Source of the DNA: Sungkyunkwania multivorans
GTDB lineage: Bacteria; Bacteroidota; Bacteroidia; Flavobacteriales; Flavobacteriaceae
Direction: 5' to 3'
Assembly (NCBI RefSeq): GCF_042675645.1
Contig: NZ_JBHTJH010000002.1
Coordinates: 1 to 64,000, forward strand
Length of the DNA stretch: 64,000 nucleotides
The notes under the pieces are model-generated. The model did not search any database. It was given only the letters and a program-made list of their open reading frames with translations, and was not told the origin of the DNA. Made by a program: the position numbers and the translations under genes. The stretch's first letter is position 1. Each line of letters begins with the position of its first letter. Positions 25,459-33,498 of the stretch are shown here, one piece after another.

Positions 25459-26526
25459 ATGGAACAATTAGAACCCAACAACGAGCCGCAAGATGCAGCT
25501 GGCAAAGAGGCCGAAGCGGCCAACACAGCAACCAACGAGGTGGCGGAAAATAACGACCTACGATTTGAAAGCAGATTGGATCTCGGAGAGCTTCAAGAAA
25601 GTGTGCTGAAGATCAAGTCAGAAATAGGCAAAGTGATCGTTGGCCAACATCGTATGGTGGATTACCTCATCGCCTCTTTGCTCGCAAAGGGACACTCGCT
25701 GATAGAAGGTGTGCCTGGTGTCGCAAAGACCGTCTCTGCCAGATTGTTATCGAAAGCGATGAGTGTCGATTTTAGTCGGATCCAATTTACACCAGACCTA
25801 ATGCCGAGTGATATTTTGGGGACTTCTGTATTTGATATGAAAAAGTCGGAGTTCGAATTTAAAAAAGGGCCGATTTTCTCCAATATGGTGCTGATCGATG
25901 AGATCAATCGCGCTCCTGCAAAAACCCAGGCTGCACTTTTCGAAGTGATGGAAGAACGTCAGATCACAATAGACGGCAATCGCTATCCCATGGAACCACC
26001 ATTTATGGTATTGGCGACACAAAATCCGATCGAGCAAGAAGGCACCTATCGCCTTCCAGAGGCACAATTGGACCGTTTCTTATTTAAGATCGATGTTGAT
26101 TACCCGAACCTAGAGGACGAGATCGAGATCATCACTCGAGAGCATGCGCTAGAAGATAAGAAGAAGACCGATAGCATCACCCCTTTCCTAACAGCTGCTC
26201 AGATCGTAAAGTTCCAACAATTGGTGACCAAAGTATTGATAGAACCCAATTTGCTTAAGTATATCGCCCAGCTGATCGTGGCTACCCGCACCAATCAATT
26301 CCTTTATCTCGGCGCCTCGCCCAGAGCTTCCATCGCAATTTTGAATGCCAGTAAGGCCTTTGCCGCTATGGAAGGAAGAGATTTTGTAACCCCTGAGGAT
26401 ATTAAAAAAGCGGCTGTTCCAGTAATGAATCACCGCATCATCGTTACTCCTGAACGCGAGATGGAAGGCATTACCAGCAAACAGATCATAGAAGATATCA
26501 TTAAATCGTTGGAGATCCCGAGATAA
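25459..26526 (+). CDS. MoxR-family AAA+ ATPase
   Basis: A 355-residue AAA+ ATPase. An acidic, alanine-rich N-terminal tail (1-45) precedes the core. Walker A is GVPGVAKT (84-91), Walker B is LIDEIN (145-150), and the sensor region is ATQNPIEQEGTYRLPEAQLDRF. MoxR proteins act as chaperones that remodel or activate partner complexes, commonly with VWA or DUF58 proteins. The DUF58 partner here is two small genes downstream. Confidence 0.93.
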   Translation: MEQLEPNNEPQDAAGKEAEAANTATNEVAENNDLRFESRLDLGELQESVLKIKSEIGKVIVGQHRMVDYLIASLLAKGHSLIEGVPGVAKTVSARLLSKAMSVDFSRIQFTPDLMPSDILGTSVFDMKKSEFEFKKGPIFSNMVLIDEINRAPAKTQAALFEVMEERQITIDGNRYPMEPPFMVLATQNPIEQEGTYRLPEAQLDRFLFKIDVDYPNLEDEIEIITREHALEDKKKTDSITPFLTAAQIVKFQQLVTKVLIEPNLLKYIAQLIVATRTNQFLYLGASPRASIAILNASKAFAAMEGRDFVTPEDIKKAAVPVMNHRIIVTPEREMEGITSKQIIEDIIKSLEIPR

Positions 26527-26548
26527 GTCTTTTACAAAATATATTCAA

Positions 26549-26749
26549 ATGAAATTAATATCAGCAACACGATTAGTGCTAATTGCCATAGTTCTACAGA
26601 TGATCAGTAGCACCTATTGGTTAATACAACGCCTGCTGCATCTGGGATTCAATGAGATAATGGGGATCTATTCAAATCTGTCTCATCTTTTCTTTTTGAT
26701 CAGTTTATTCATCTTTCTAAAGGCCATTTACGATCGACAAAAAAGTTAA
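26549..26749 (+). CDS. Small two-helix membrane protein
   Basis: A 66-residue hypothetical protein with two hydrophobic helices (about 7-27 and 40-60) and a short basic C-terminus. It sits between moxR and the DUF58 gene, 22 bp after the former and 1 bp before the next small gene, so it is probably part of the operon. No family is recognised. Small size lowers certainty, but frame, spacing and hydrophobic pattern support it. Confidence 0.65.
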   Translation: MKLISATRLVLIAIVLQMISSTYWLIQRLLHLGFNEIMGIYSNLSHLFFLISLFIFLKAIYDRQKS

Positions 26750-26750
26750 T

Positions 26751-27167
26751 ATGGAAAAATCCTTAGAAGAGATATTCGATTTTAAAAATTCAGATCAGGC
26801 TGAGTTAGACCTCGGGCTTCGGCAAAGGAATTTCAATACCTTGGAGGAACGACTTTCGTTGTGTAAAGTTTGTCTAAATAAAAAAGTGGATTTTAATAAA
26901 GGGCTACTTTGTGGACTTAGTTTAGAGAAACCCGCATTCACTACTTTTTGTGAATCTTATGAAGAAGACACCAAAGCAATTGAGAAGTTGGCCCCAGGAA
27001 AGGTTAGAGCATCAAAGGGAAAAAGAATTATCTTGCCAATCGTAATGTCGCTTTTAGGTTTTATAAGAGCTGTCATAAGACTGAATGAAGAATCTATCTA
27101 CGGATGGGTCTTTTTTGCCCTAGGTATTGCTTGGTTATTGTCTATTATTTTGGATAAAGAGGAATAA
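26751..27167 (+). CDS. Small membrane protein with Cys cluster
   Basis: A 138-residue protein. Residues about 36-72 contain four cysteines (LCKVC, LLCGL, TFCESYEED), a pattern that resembles short zinc-binding motifs appended to Bacteroidota membrane proteins. Two membrane helices follow (about 90-108 and 116-133). It abuts the DUF58 gene without a spacer. Function unknown; metal binding is inference. Confidence 0.7.
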   Translation: MEKSLEEIFDFKNSDQAELDLGLRQRNFNTLEERLSLCKVCLNKKVDFNKGLLCGLSLEKPAFTTFCESYEEDTKAIEKLAPGKVRASKGKRIILPIVMSLLGFIRAVIRLNEESIYGWVFFALGIAWLLSIILDKEE

Positions 27168-28508
27168 ATGCTGAAGCTCATCAAATCCTTTTACATACAA
27201 CCTCGATTCTTCTACGCCGGCATGGCCGTGGTGGTGCTATTTGTGCTCAGTTTCTTTGCTCCTCCTCTCTTTAGGACCACAAAGTTAATTTTTGCAGGGC
27301 TTTTCTTTCTATTGCTAATAGATGCCTTGCTGCTTTATTTTGTAAGAGGGAAATATGGCGTTGAAGGAGCGCGTTTCGCCCCCGAACGTTTTTCGAATGG
27401 AGATGACAACGGCCTAAAGATCTCTCTAAAGAATAACTATCCTTTTCTGATAAGGGCCGAGGTCATTGATGAATTGCCTTATCAATTTCAAATCCGTGAT
27501 TTCAAACGAAAGAAAAGTCTGAAACCACAAAGTGAGACGACTATTTCCTATACGCTAAGACCCACAGAACGTGGAGAATATCGTTTTGGAAAATTAAATA
27601 TCTATGCACAGACGCAGCTTGGCTTCATCGCTCGCCGATTTACCATCGAAGCAGATCAGATGGTCCCAACCTATCCTTCCTTCTTACAGTTGCGTAAGTA
27701 TGAATTGATGACCATTGGGCATCATCTGCAAGATTATGGTGTTAAAAAGACCAGGAGAATAGGCCACACCATGGAGTTCGAGCAGATCAAGGAATATGTG
27801 CAGGGAGACGACCTACGTACGATCAATTGGAAAGCGACCGCGAAGAAAAATGAACTGATGGTCAACCAATATCAGGACGAGAAGTCGCAACCCATCTATT
27901 CGGTCATCGACAAGGGTCGCATTATGCAAATGCCCTTCAATGGTCTTAGCTTGCTCGACTATGCCATCAACGCCACCCTAATTATCAGTAGCGTCGTATT
28001 GAGAAAACAGGATCGTGCTGGATTGTTCTCGTTCTCTAAAAAAGTAGAGAACTATGTGGCCGCAGAGCGTCGAAGCGGTCAGATGGGGAAGATCCTGCAT
28101 GCGCTTTACAATGTGCAAACGGATTTCTTAGAATCGGACTATAGCCGACTATACGCCGAAATTAAACGCAATATTACCCATCGAAGCCTTATCCTGCTCT
28201 ATTCTAATTTTGAAACATTGGATGCACTCAACAGGCAACTACCCTATCTGAAAGCAATCGCCAAAAGTCATCTGTTGGTGGTCATTTTCTTTAAGAATAC
28301 TGAACTTGACGAACTCTTAAACAATAAAGCAACTACTATACAGCAGGTATATGATAAGGTGATCGCAGAGAAATTCGAATTCGAGAAGCGGCTTATCGTT
28401 AACGAACTTCGCAAATGTGGTATCCAAGCTATCCTCACTACCCCTGAAAAGTTGACAGTTGACACGATCAACAAATACTTGGAGATCAAAGCGAGAGGAG
28501 CCTTATAA
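27168..28508 (+). CDS. DUF58 domain protein
   Basis: A 446-residue protein with two membrane helices near the N-terminus (about 13-29 and 38-55), a beta-rich extracytoplasmic part and a DUF58/VWA-like domain (about 195-380). The hallmark is REYxxGDDxRxINWKATAK-like, read here as IKEYVQGDDLRTINWKA (about 205-221). It is the usual MoxR client or partner and ends this plus-strand cluster. Confidence 0.9.
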   Translation: MLKLIKSFYIQPRFFYAGMAVVVLFVLSFFAPPLFRTTKLIFAGLFFLLLIDALLLYFVRGKYGVEGARFAPERFSNGDDNGLKISLKNNYPFLIRAEVIDELPYQFQIRDFKRKKSLKPQSETTISYTLRPTERGEYRFGKLNIYAQTQLGFIARRFTIEADQMVPTYPSFLQLRKYELMTIGHHLQDYGVKKTRRIGHTMEFEQIKEYVQGDDLRTINWKATAKKNELMVNQYQDEKSQPIYSVIDKGRIMQMPFNGLSLLDYAINATLIISSVVLRKQDRAGLFSFSKKVENYVAAERRSGQMGKILHALYNVQTDFLESDYSRLYAEIKRNITHRSLILLYSNFETLDALNRQLPYLKAIAKSHLLVVIFFKNTELDELLNNKATTIQQVYDKVIAEKFEFEKRLIVNELRKCGIQAILTTPEKLTVDTINKYLEIKARGAL

Positions 28509-28552
28509 CCTTAAAATTAAAACCAGGAGTAACGATTATCTATTCAACAGAG

Positions 28553-28577
28553 CTGTCAGGTTTCGAAAACCTGACAG
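28553..28577. repeat. Perfect 11-bp palindrome (interspersed-repeat type)
   Basis: CTGTCAGGTTT (28553-28563), loop CGA, AAACCTGACAG (28567-28577). The arms match exactly. Similar CTGTCAGG-type palindromes are, from memory, common between genes in flavobacteria. It follows the DUF58 gene by 44 bp. It could act as a transcription end or mRNA stabiliser, or simply be a mobile repeat; there is no T tract. Confidence 0.65.
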
Positions 28578-28757
28578 GTGTCATTATACTTTCGGTCTTC
28601 AACAACCATTTACAAAGACATTTCAAATTGTTGATCTAGGGTGAGGCCTTTCAGGCAGCCTTATACCTCCAATGAGTATGTATCATCTACTGACACATTT
28701 CATCCTCAAAATTTTACAATTCGGTCATCTGCATTGGGAAAGCCTTTCGTTTTATCA

Positions 28758-28765
28758 AATCTTTG
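28758..28765 (+). promoter_or_regulatory. Possible -7 promoter element for DUF2141 gene
   Basis: AATCTTTG differs by one base from TAnnTTTG, and a TTG at 28734-28736 lies 21 bp upstream, which suits the -33 element. The start codon is 43 bp further on. Moderate to weak call. Confidence 0.35.
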
Positions 28766-28808
28766 AGTCATCAAAAAATATCTGATTCATTTCATTAAGA
28801 CAAAACGT

Positions 28809-29276
28809 ATGGACTCACAAAAGATCATCAACACAAAAAAACACCTCGTAATCGCATTTTTCGCAATTGCAATTACCATGCTATGTACATGGAACGTCAT
28901 GGCACAGGAAGCCACAAAAGCAGGAAGCATCACCATTACGGTAAATATAGATAACTGTAAGAACGACGACGGACATGTCCTTCTGGGCCTGCACACGGCA
29001 GAAACATTTATGAAAGGGCCTGGCGTAAAAAATGCTAAAGTGACCATCGAGAACGGGAAGACCACAGCCACCTTTACTAATGTATTACCTGGCACCTATG
29101 CGATCATGGCATTACATGATATGAACGACAATAACCGAATGGACTTTGATGTAAATGGAATGCCTCAAGAACATTATGGTCTAAGTGGCAATGAGATGAG
29201 CTTTGGGCCTCCTCAGTTTGTGGATGCGAAGTTTGAAGCGAAAGAAGAGAATTTACATTTCGATATTCGTTTCTGA
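28809..29276 (+). CDS. DUF2141 domain secreted protein
   Basis: A 155-residue protein with a signal peptide (cleavage near VMAQE, about residue 33) and a DUF2141 beta-sandwich domain. Typical points are ITVNIDNCKNDDGHVLLGL, the central FTNVLPGTYAIMALHDMNDN and the NRMDFDVNGMPQEHYG turn. The acidic asparagine-rich loops suggest calcium binding. Likely periplasmic or surface-exposed; role unknown. It ends 25 bp before a strong terminator. Confidence 0.9.
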   Translation: MDSQKIINTKKHLVIAFFAIAITMLCTWNVMAQEATKAGSITITVNIDNCKNDDGHVLLGLHTAETFMKGPGVKNAKVTIENGKTTATFTNVLPGTYAIMALHDMNDNNRMDFDVNGMPQEHYGLSGNEMSFGPPQFVDAKFEAKEENLHFDIRF

Positions 29277-29301
29277 AGAAAAAGGGAATATATCTATGAC
29301 A

Positions 29302-29329
29302 AGAGCCTTATGATAAAGGTTCTTTTTTT
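29302..29329 (+). terminator. Rho-independent terminator after DUF2141 gene
   Basis: Stem AGAGCCTT (29302-29309) pairs with AAGGTTCT (29316-29323) with one G-T pair and a 6-base loop, followed by a run of seven T. Confidence 0.8.
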
Positions 29330-29338
29330 GGTCAAGAC

Positions 29339-29376
29339 AATAATTATTATAATTAAACCTAATTATAATAATTATT
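29339..29376. promoter_or_regulatory. 17-bp perfect inverted repeat, candidate operator
   Basis: AATAATTATTATAATTA (29339-29355), spacer AACC, TAATTATAATAATTATT (29360-29376). Both arms are exact complements and consist only of A and T. The repeat ends 27 bp before the -7 element of the OxyR-like gene. Dyads in this place are bound by LysR-type or PerR/Fur-type regulators; autoregulation by the OxyR-like protein or control by a PerR-like factor are both possible. Confidence 0.6.
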
Positions 29377-29402
29377 TTCATAGTTTTTACTGATGGGTTT
29401 TG

Positions 29403-29410
29403 TATCTTTG
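29403..29410 (+). promoter_or_regulatory. -7 promoter element of the OxyR-like gene
   Basis: TATCTTTG is a perfect match to the Bacteroidota TAnnTTTG element and lies 24 bp before the ATG at 29434. No clear TTTG -33 element is present at the usual distance, which is common for activator-dependent promoters. Confidence 0.7.
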
Positions 29411-29433
29411 CGGCTCAAATTTAAAAATTAAAT

Positions 29434-30375
29434 ATGACCATAACACAATTAAAATATGTGCTCGCGGTAGCTGAGCATCAGAACTTTACATTGGCTGCAG
29501 AAAAATCGTTCGTCACACAACCAACCCTAAGCATGCAAATACAGAAGCTAGAGGACGAACTAGACATTCAAATTTTTGATAGAAGCAAAAAACCGATAAG
29601 GTTGACCGAAGTAGGTAAAAAAATAGTAGAACAAGCTCGAAGCGTTGTTAGCGAATCTGAACGTATGCAGGATATCGTGGATCAACAAAAAGGTTTTATC
29701 GGAGGAGAATTCAGATTAGGAATGATCCCTACAATTATGCCCACCCTTCTACCGATGTTCTTGAAGAACTTCATTAAGAAGTATCCTAAAGTACAGCTTA
29801 AGATCGAAGAGATGAACACCGAAACCATTATCGAAAAGCTCACCGAAGGCCATTTGGATGCAGCGATCGCCGCAACCCCATTAAAGAACGATCAGATCAA
29901 GGAACGTCCACTCTATTACGAGCCATTTGTGGCATATATCCCGCAGAATCATCGCCTGTCCAAAGAAAAGATGATCACTGCAGACGACTTGGACCTTAAC
30001 GACGTACTGCTACTGCAAGATGGCCATTGCTTTCGAGATGGTGTCATTAACCTTTGCAAGATGAAACAGGCCGACCGCAATGAACATTTTCAGTTGCAAA
30101 GTGGTAGTTTTGAGACATTGATACAGCTAGCCGACGAGGGGCTTGGAATGACATTGCTGCCTTATCTCCACACCCAAAATCTCCAAGAAGATGTCAGACA
30201 AAATCTCCACCATTTCACCGAGCCAAGCCCTGCACGCGAAGTAAGCCTGATCTATCATAAAAGCGAATTGAAGATGCAGATCATCGAAGCATTGAGAGAA
30301 ACCATCGCTGGTGTAATTAGAGGTGCTATTGCCTTTACAGATGTAGATATCATTAGCCCGCTCCAGAAAAAATGA
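29434..30375 (+). CDS. LysR-type transcriptional regulator, OxyR-like
   Basis: A 313-residue LysR family regulator with a helix-turn-helix (about 18-37, FTLAAEKSFVTQPTLSMQIQ) and a periplasmic-binding-like effector domain. Cysteine 198 (DGHCFRD) and cysteine 207 (INLCKMK) lie in the region that holds the redox cysteines of OxyR (H-C-F-R-D and the second cysteine nine residues on), so it is probably the peroxide sensor. No catalase or peroxiredoxin gene is adjacent. It is preceded by a strong dyad and a perfect -7 element and followed by a terminator. Confidence 0.9.
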   Translation: MTITQLKYVLAVAEHQNFTLAAEKSFVTQPTLSMQIQKLEDELDIQIFDRSKKPIRLTEVGKKIVEQARSVVSESERMQDIVDQQKGFIGGEFRLGMIPTIMPTLLPMFLKNFIKKYPKVQLKIEEMNTETIIEKLTEGHLDAAIAATPLKNDQIKERPLYYEPFVAYIPQNHRLSKEKMITADDLDLNDVLLLQDGHCFRDGVINLCKMKQADRNEHFQLQSGSFETLIQLADEGLGMTLLPYLHTQNLQEDVRQNLHHFTEPSPAREVSLIYHKSELKMQIIEALRETIAGVIRGAIAFTDVDIISPLQKK

Positions 30376-30401
30376 CGATCGATTCAAATTATGAGAAAAT
30401 A

Positions 30402-30427
30402 AAAAAGTCACCTTTCGGTGACTTTTT
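30402..30427. terminator. Bidirectional terminator
   Basis: AAAAAGTCACC (30402-30412), loop TTTC, GGTGACTTTTT (30417-30427). The perfect 11-bp stem has A and T tracts at its two ends, so it can end both the OxyR-like gene and the small convergent gene, whose stop codon is at 30428. Confidence 0.88.
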
Positions 30428-30658
30428 CTATGGGTTTAAATAGATTAAACATTGATTTAATTCTGGCTTACCTTGGATAAACTGTTGTATCCAAACCTTT
30501 AACTCTTCCAACTCATACGGCAGCAGTCGCTGTATGGCTTTTTCTAATTCTTTACAGAACAAAGAAGGGTCAAAACTAACTTTCTTGAGCACTATTTTAG
30601 TGTACTCGAACATAGCTCTTGCCATTGATAATGAACGTTTATTAGGTTGATTTGTCAT
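30428..30658 (-). CDS. Small conserved flavobacterial protein
   Basis: A 76-residue soluble protein (NKRSLSMARAMFEYTKIVLKK at the start, then KELEKAIQRLLPYELEELKVW). The phrase SLSMARAMFEYTK and the FCKELEKAI block recall a short protein I have seen repeatedly in Flavobacteriaceae, but I know of no function. Its stop codon touches the bidirectional terminator, which supports it being a real gene. Confidence 0.78.
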   Translation of the reverse strand: MTNQPNKRSLSMARAMFEYTKIVLKKVSFDPSLFCKELEKAIQRLLPYELEELKVWIQQFIQGKPELNQCLIYLNP

Positions 30659-30850
30659 TCACAAATTAACGAAAAGAGTTGAATTATTATTGTTTCGAAA
30701 ACGTTAAAGTTATAGACAGTGATAGTTAAACAACATAATACCTAAAAGAAATCAGAAATATAACTTGCTGTTAATCAACTCGCAATCGATTGCCTTCTCA
30801 ATTTCTAACCAAAAATTGATCACAAGAAAAAATCATCCTATCTTTATCCT

Positions 30851-31747
30851 ATGAATTGGCAGCAGGCTCAAAAAGACTTTGAAAACTACCTCAAAATAGA
30901 GCGTGGACTTTCTGATAATTCTATAGAGAACTATCTGCTGGATGTAAAGAAACTGGTTAAGTTTCTTGATCAAAATACGATGAAGATCTCTCCTTTGGAT
31001 ATTGACGAGGAAAGCCTTAAACGCTTTGTTTATGAGATAGCAAAAGAAGTGAATGCCCGCTCACAAGCGAGAGTCATATCGGGGTTGAGAAGCTTCTTCA
31101 ATTATCTTCAATTTGAAGACTATAGACCCACAAATCCCATGGCGCTCATAGAGACGCCCAAAATCGGAAGAAAGCTGCCCGATACGCTGTCCATTAGCGA
31201 AATTGATAAGCTCATCGCTTCCATAGATCTAAGCAAACCCGAGGGTGAACGAAATCGTGCAATGTTAGAGACCCTTTATAGTTGCGGTCTTCGTGTTAGT
31301 GAATTGATCGGAATGCAGATCTCTGATCTATTTTTCGAAGAGGGATTTATCAAAGTGACAGGAAAAGGTGATAAACAGCGTTTTGTCCCCATAGCTCCGG
31401 CAACACAACGATTGATCGACCGATATAGACGAGAAATACGTGTACATCTGTCGATTCCAAAGGAATTTGAGGACACACTTTTTCTAAATCGTCGAGGAAA
31501 GCAACTCACTAGAGCAATGATATTCACGATAGTGAAACAACACGCAATAAAAGCGGGTGTAAAGAAAAAAATTAGTCCGCATACCTTTAGACATTCGTTT
31601 GCTACACATCTTCTACAAGGCGGTGCCGATCTTAGGGCCATTCAACAGATGTTAGGCCATGAAAGTATTACCACGACCGAGGTATATATGCATCTGGATC
31701 GTAACGACCTGGCCAAGGTCATAAATACATACCACCCTAGAAAGTAA
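30851..31747 (+). CDS. xerD: Tyrosine recombinase XerD
   Basis: A 298-residue site-specific tyrosine recombinase. The N-terminal SAM-like core-binding domain covers 1-88 and the catalytic domain about 105-295. The active site can be read completely: R148 (CGLRVSEL), K172 (GKGDKQR), H244 and R247 (HTFRHSF), H270 (LGHESI) and Y279 (EVYMHLD). With XerC it resolves chromosome dimers at dif. Size, motifs and an ordinary chromosomal setting fit the housekeeping enzyme, not an integrase of a mobile element. Confidence 0.93.
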   Translation: MNWQQAQKDFENYLKIERGLSDNSIENYLLDVKKLVKFLDQNTMKISPLDIDEESLKRFVYEIAKEVNARSQARVISGLRSFFNYLQFEDYRPTNPMALIETPKIGRKLPDTLSISEIDKLIASIDLSKPEGERNRAMLETLYSCGLRVSELIGMQISDLFFEEGFIKVTGKGDKQRFVPIAPATQRLIDRYRREIRVHLSIPKEFEDTLFLNRRGKQLTRAMIFTIVKQHAIKAGVKKKISPHTFRHSFATHLLQGGADLRAIQQMLGHESITTTEVYMHLDRNDLAKVINTYHPRK

Positions 31748-31783
31748 GTTTTTTTAGTATCTTCAAGGGTTTAAATTTTTTAT

Positions 31784-33496
31784 ATGTCGTCAACTTCTCA
31801 AGAAATTACCGATCGTAAGTGGTGGAAAGAAGGAATTGTGTACCAAATATACCCCAGAAGTTTTCAGGACACTTCGGGTAACGGCATAGGAGACCTTAGA
31901 GGAATCATTCAACGCTTGGATTATATCGCCAGTCTTGGAGTAGATATCATTTGGCTCAACCCTGTATACGCATCTCCAAACGATGACAACGGCTATGATA
32001 TCAGTGATTATCGGTCCATCATGGACGAGTTTGGCACCATGGAGGATTTTAATGTGATGCTAAAGGGCATGCATGATCGTGGTCTAAAGCTGGTTATGGA
32101 TCTGGTTGTGAATCACAGTAGCGACGAACACCATTGGTTCAAAGAAGCCCGAAAATCTAGAGAAAACCCATATCACCATTATTATCATTGGTGGCCAGCA
32201 GAGAAGGGAACTCCTCCTAAAAGATGGAGCTATTTCGATGTTGAGCATGACGCTTGGAACTACGAAAAAAATACTAACGCCTACTATTTGCATTATTTCT
32301 CAGAAAAGCAACCCGACCTCAATTGGGAAAATCCCAAATTACGACAAGAGGTCTATGACATGATGCGTTTTTGGTTTGAAAAAGGTGTGGATGGCTTCCG
32401 TATGGATGTGATCAGCTTCCTTTCGAAGGATCCCTCATTCCCAGGTTTACCAGAAGATTCCGTCCCGGACGATTTTATCTCCGTGTACGCCAATGGTCCG
32501 AGATTGCATGAATATTTGAACGAAATGAACAGGGAAGTACTGAGTGATTTTGATGTGATGACTGTTGGAGAGGCGCCTGGCGTGACCATCGACCAAGCCT
32601 TGGACTTTGTAGACGATGACCGAAAGGAACTCAATATGTTCTTTCATTTCGATCTCATGGCCTTAGATCGATTTCCGGGAGAAGTTTTTAAAATGAATCC
32701 TGATGGCTGGGAACTATCTGCATTCAAAAAGATATTTTCAGATTGGGATGCTGCATTTTCCAAGAAAGGTTGGGGAAGCATCTACCTTTCCAACCATGAT
32801 TTTCCCAGATCGGTGAGTCGCTGGGGAAATGATAGCGATGCACACTGGAAAAATGCTGCAACGATGTTACATACCTTTTTGTTGACCATGCGTGGCACAC
32901 CGTATTTCTATTATGGCGATGAGATAGGCATGACAAACATTCGCTTCGATACTATTGAAGAATACCGAGATATCAATACGATCAACAAATACAAACAGAT
33001 CAAAGCAGCAAATGGAGACCTCCAAGCATTTTTGGACGATCAAAAAGACGCCAGTAGAGATAATGCGCGAACGCCAATGCAATGGGATACTTCGGTAAAT
33101 GCAGGATTTACCACAGGAACGTCTTGGATCAGCATAAACAACAATTACAAAGACAGGATTTCGGTTGCGGTGCAGGAGATTGAAGAACATTCGGTGCTCA
33201 ACTATTTTAGAAAAATGATAAAGGTGCGTAAATCCAATCTCACCCTAATATACGGAACCTATCAACTGCTCAATGTTTCCAATGAAAATATTTACGCCTA
33301 TACTCGAAGTCTGGACAAAGAGCGGTTTCTGATCTTATTGAGCTTCTCAACTAGTACCGAGCACTTTTCGCTACCAAAAGAGATCAATTATAATTACGCC
33401 AAGAAAATAATCAGCAATGACCTTATAGCAGATGATAAGACCTACAAAGAGTTTATGTTAAAGCCTTATCAGGCCATTGTTTACCAACTACTATAA
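31784..33496 (+). CDS. Alpha-glucosidase, GH13 family (oligo-1,6-glucosidase-like)
   Basis: A 570-residue cytoplasmic GH13 enzyme. The barrel motifs are DLVVNHSSDEH (H111), nucleophile D208 in GFRMDVIS, acid-base E263 in VGEAPG, and D339 in SNHDFPR. The AB-barrel is followed by a C-terminal beta domain. The family cleaves terminal alpha-glucosidic bonds in malto- or isomalto-oligosaccharides or sucrose; V/T residues after the nucleophile were not used to decide. The DUF418 gene begins 2 bp later. No transporter or regulator of a maltose cluster is adjacent. Confidence 0.93.
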   Translation: MSSTSQEITDRKWWKEGIVYQIYPRSFQDTSGNGIGDLRGIIQRLDYIASLGVDIIWLNPVYASPNDDNGYDISDYRSIMDEFGTMEDFNVMLKGMHDRGLKLVMDLVVNHSSDEHHWFKEARKSRENPYHHYYHWWPAEKGTPPKRWSYFDVEHDAWNYEKNTNAYYLHYFSEKQPDLNWENPKLRQEVYDMMRFWFEKGVDGFRMDVISFLSKDPSFPGLPEDSVPDDFISVYANGPRLHEYLNEMNREVLSDFDVMTVGEAPGVTIDQALDFVDDDRKELNMFFHFDLMALDRFPGEVFKMNPDGWELSAFKKIFSDWDAAFSKKGWGSIYLSNHDFPRSVSRWGNDSDAHWKNAATMLHTFLLTMRGTPYFYYGDEIGMTNIRFDTIEEYRDINTINKYKQIKAANGDLQAFLDDQKDASRDNARTPMQWDTSVNAGFTTGTSWISINNNYKDRISVAVQEIEEHSVLNYFRKMIKVRKSNLTLIYGTYQLLNVSNENIYAYTRSLDKERFLILLSFSTSTEHFSLPKEINYNYAKKIISNDLIADDKTYKEFMLKPYQAIVYQLL

Positions 33497-33498
33497 AA

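Larger units (their letters stand above)
28509..28808. other. 300-bp intergenic region with a palindrome
   Basis: No gene seen. The region contains the CTGTCAGG palindrome listed separately, a few short GC-rich inverted segments near 28642-28668, and a weak promoter-like element before the DUF2141 gene. No clear terminator for the MoxR cluster was identified other than the palindrome, which lacks a T tract. Confidence 0.45.

Noticed and set aside
30839..30846. TATCTTTA as promoter of xerD
   Set aside because: It ends 4 bp before the start codon, so transcription would begin inside the gene.
30851..31747. Tyrosine recombinase as sign of a mobile element or integron integrase
   Set aside because: Length, motifs and setting fit housekeeping XerD; no attachment repeats or cargo genes are present.
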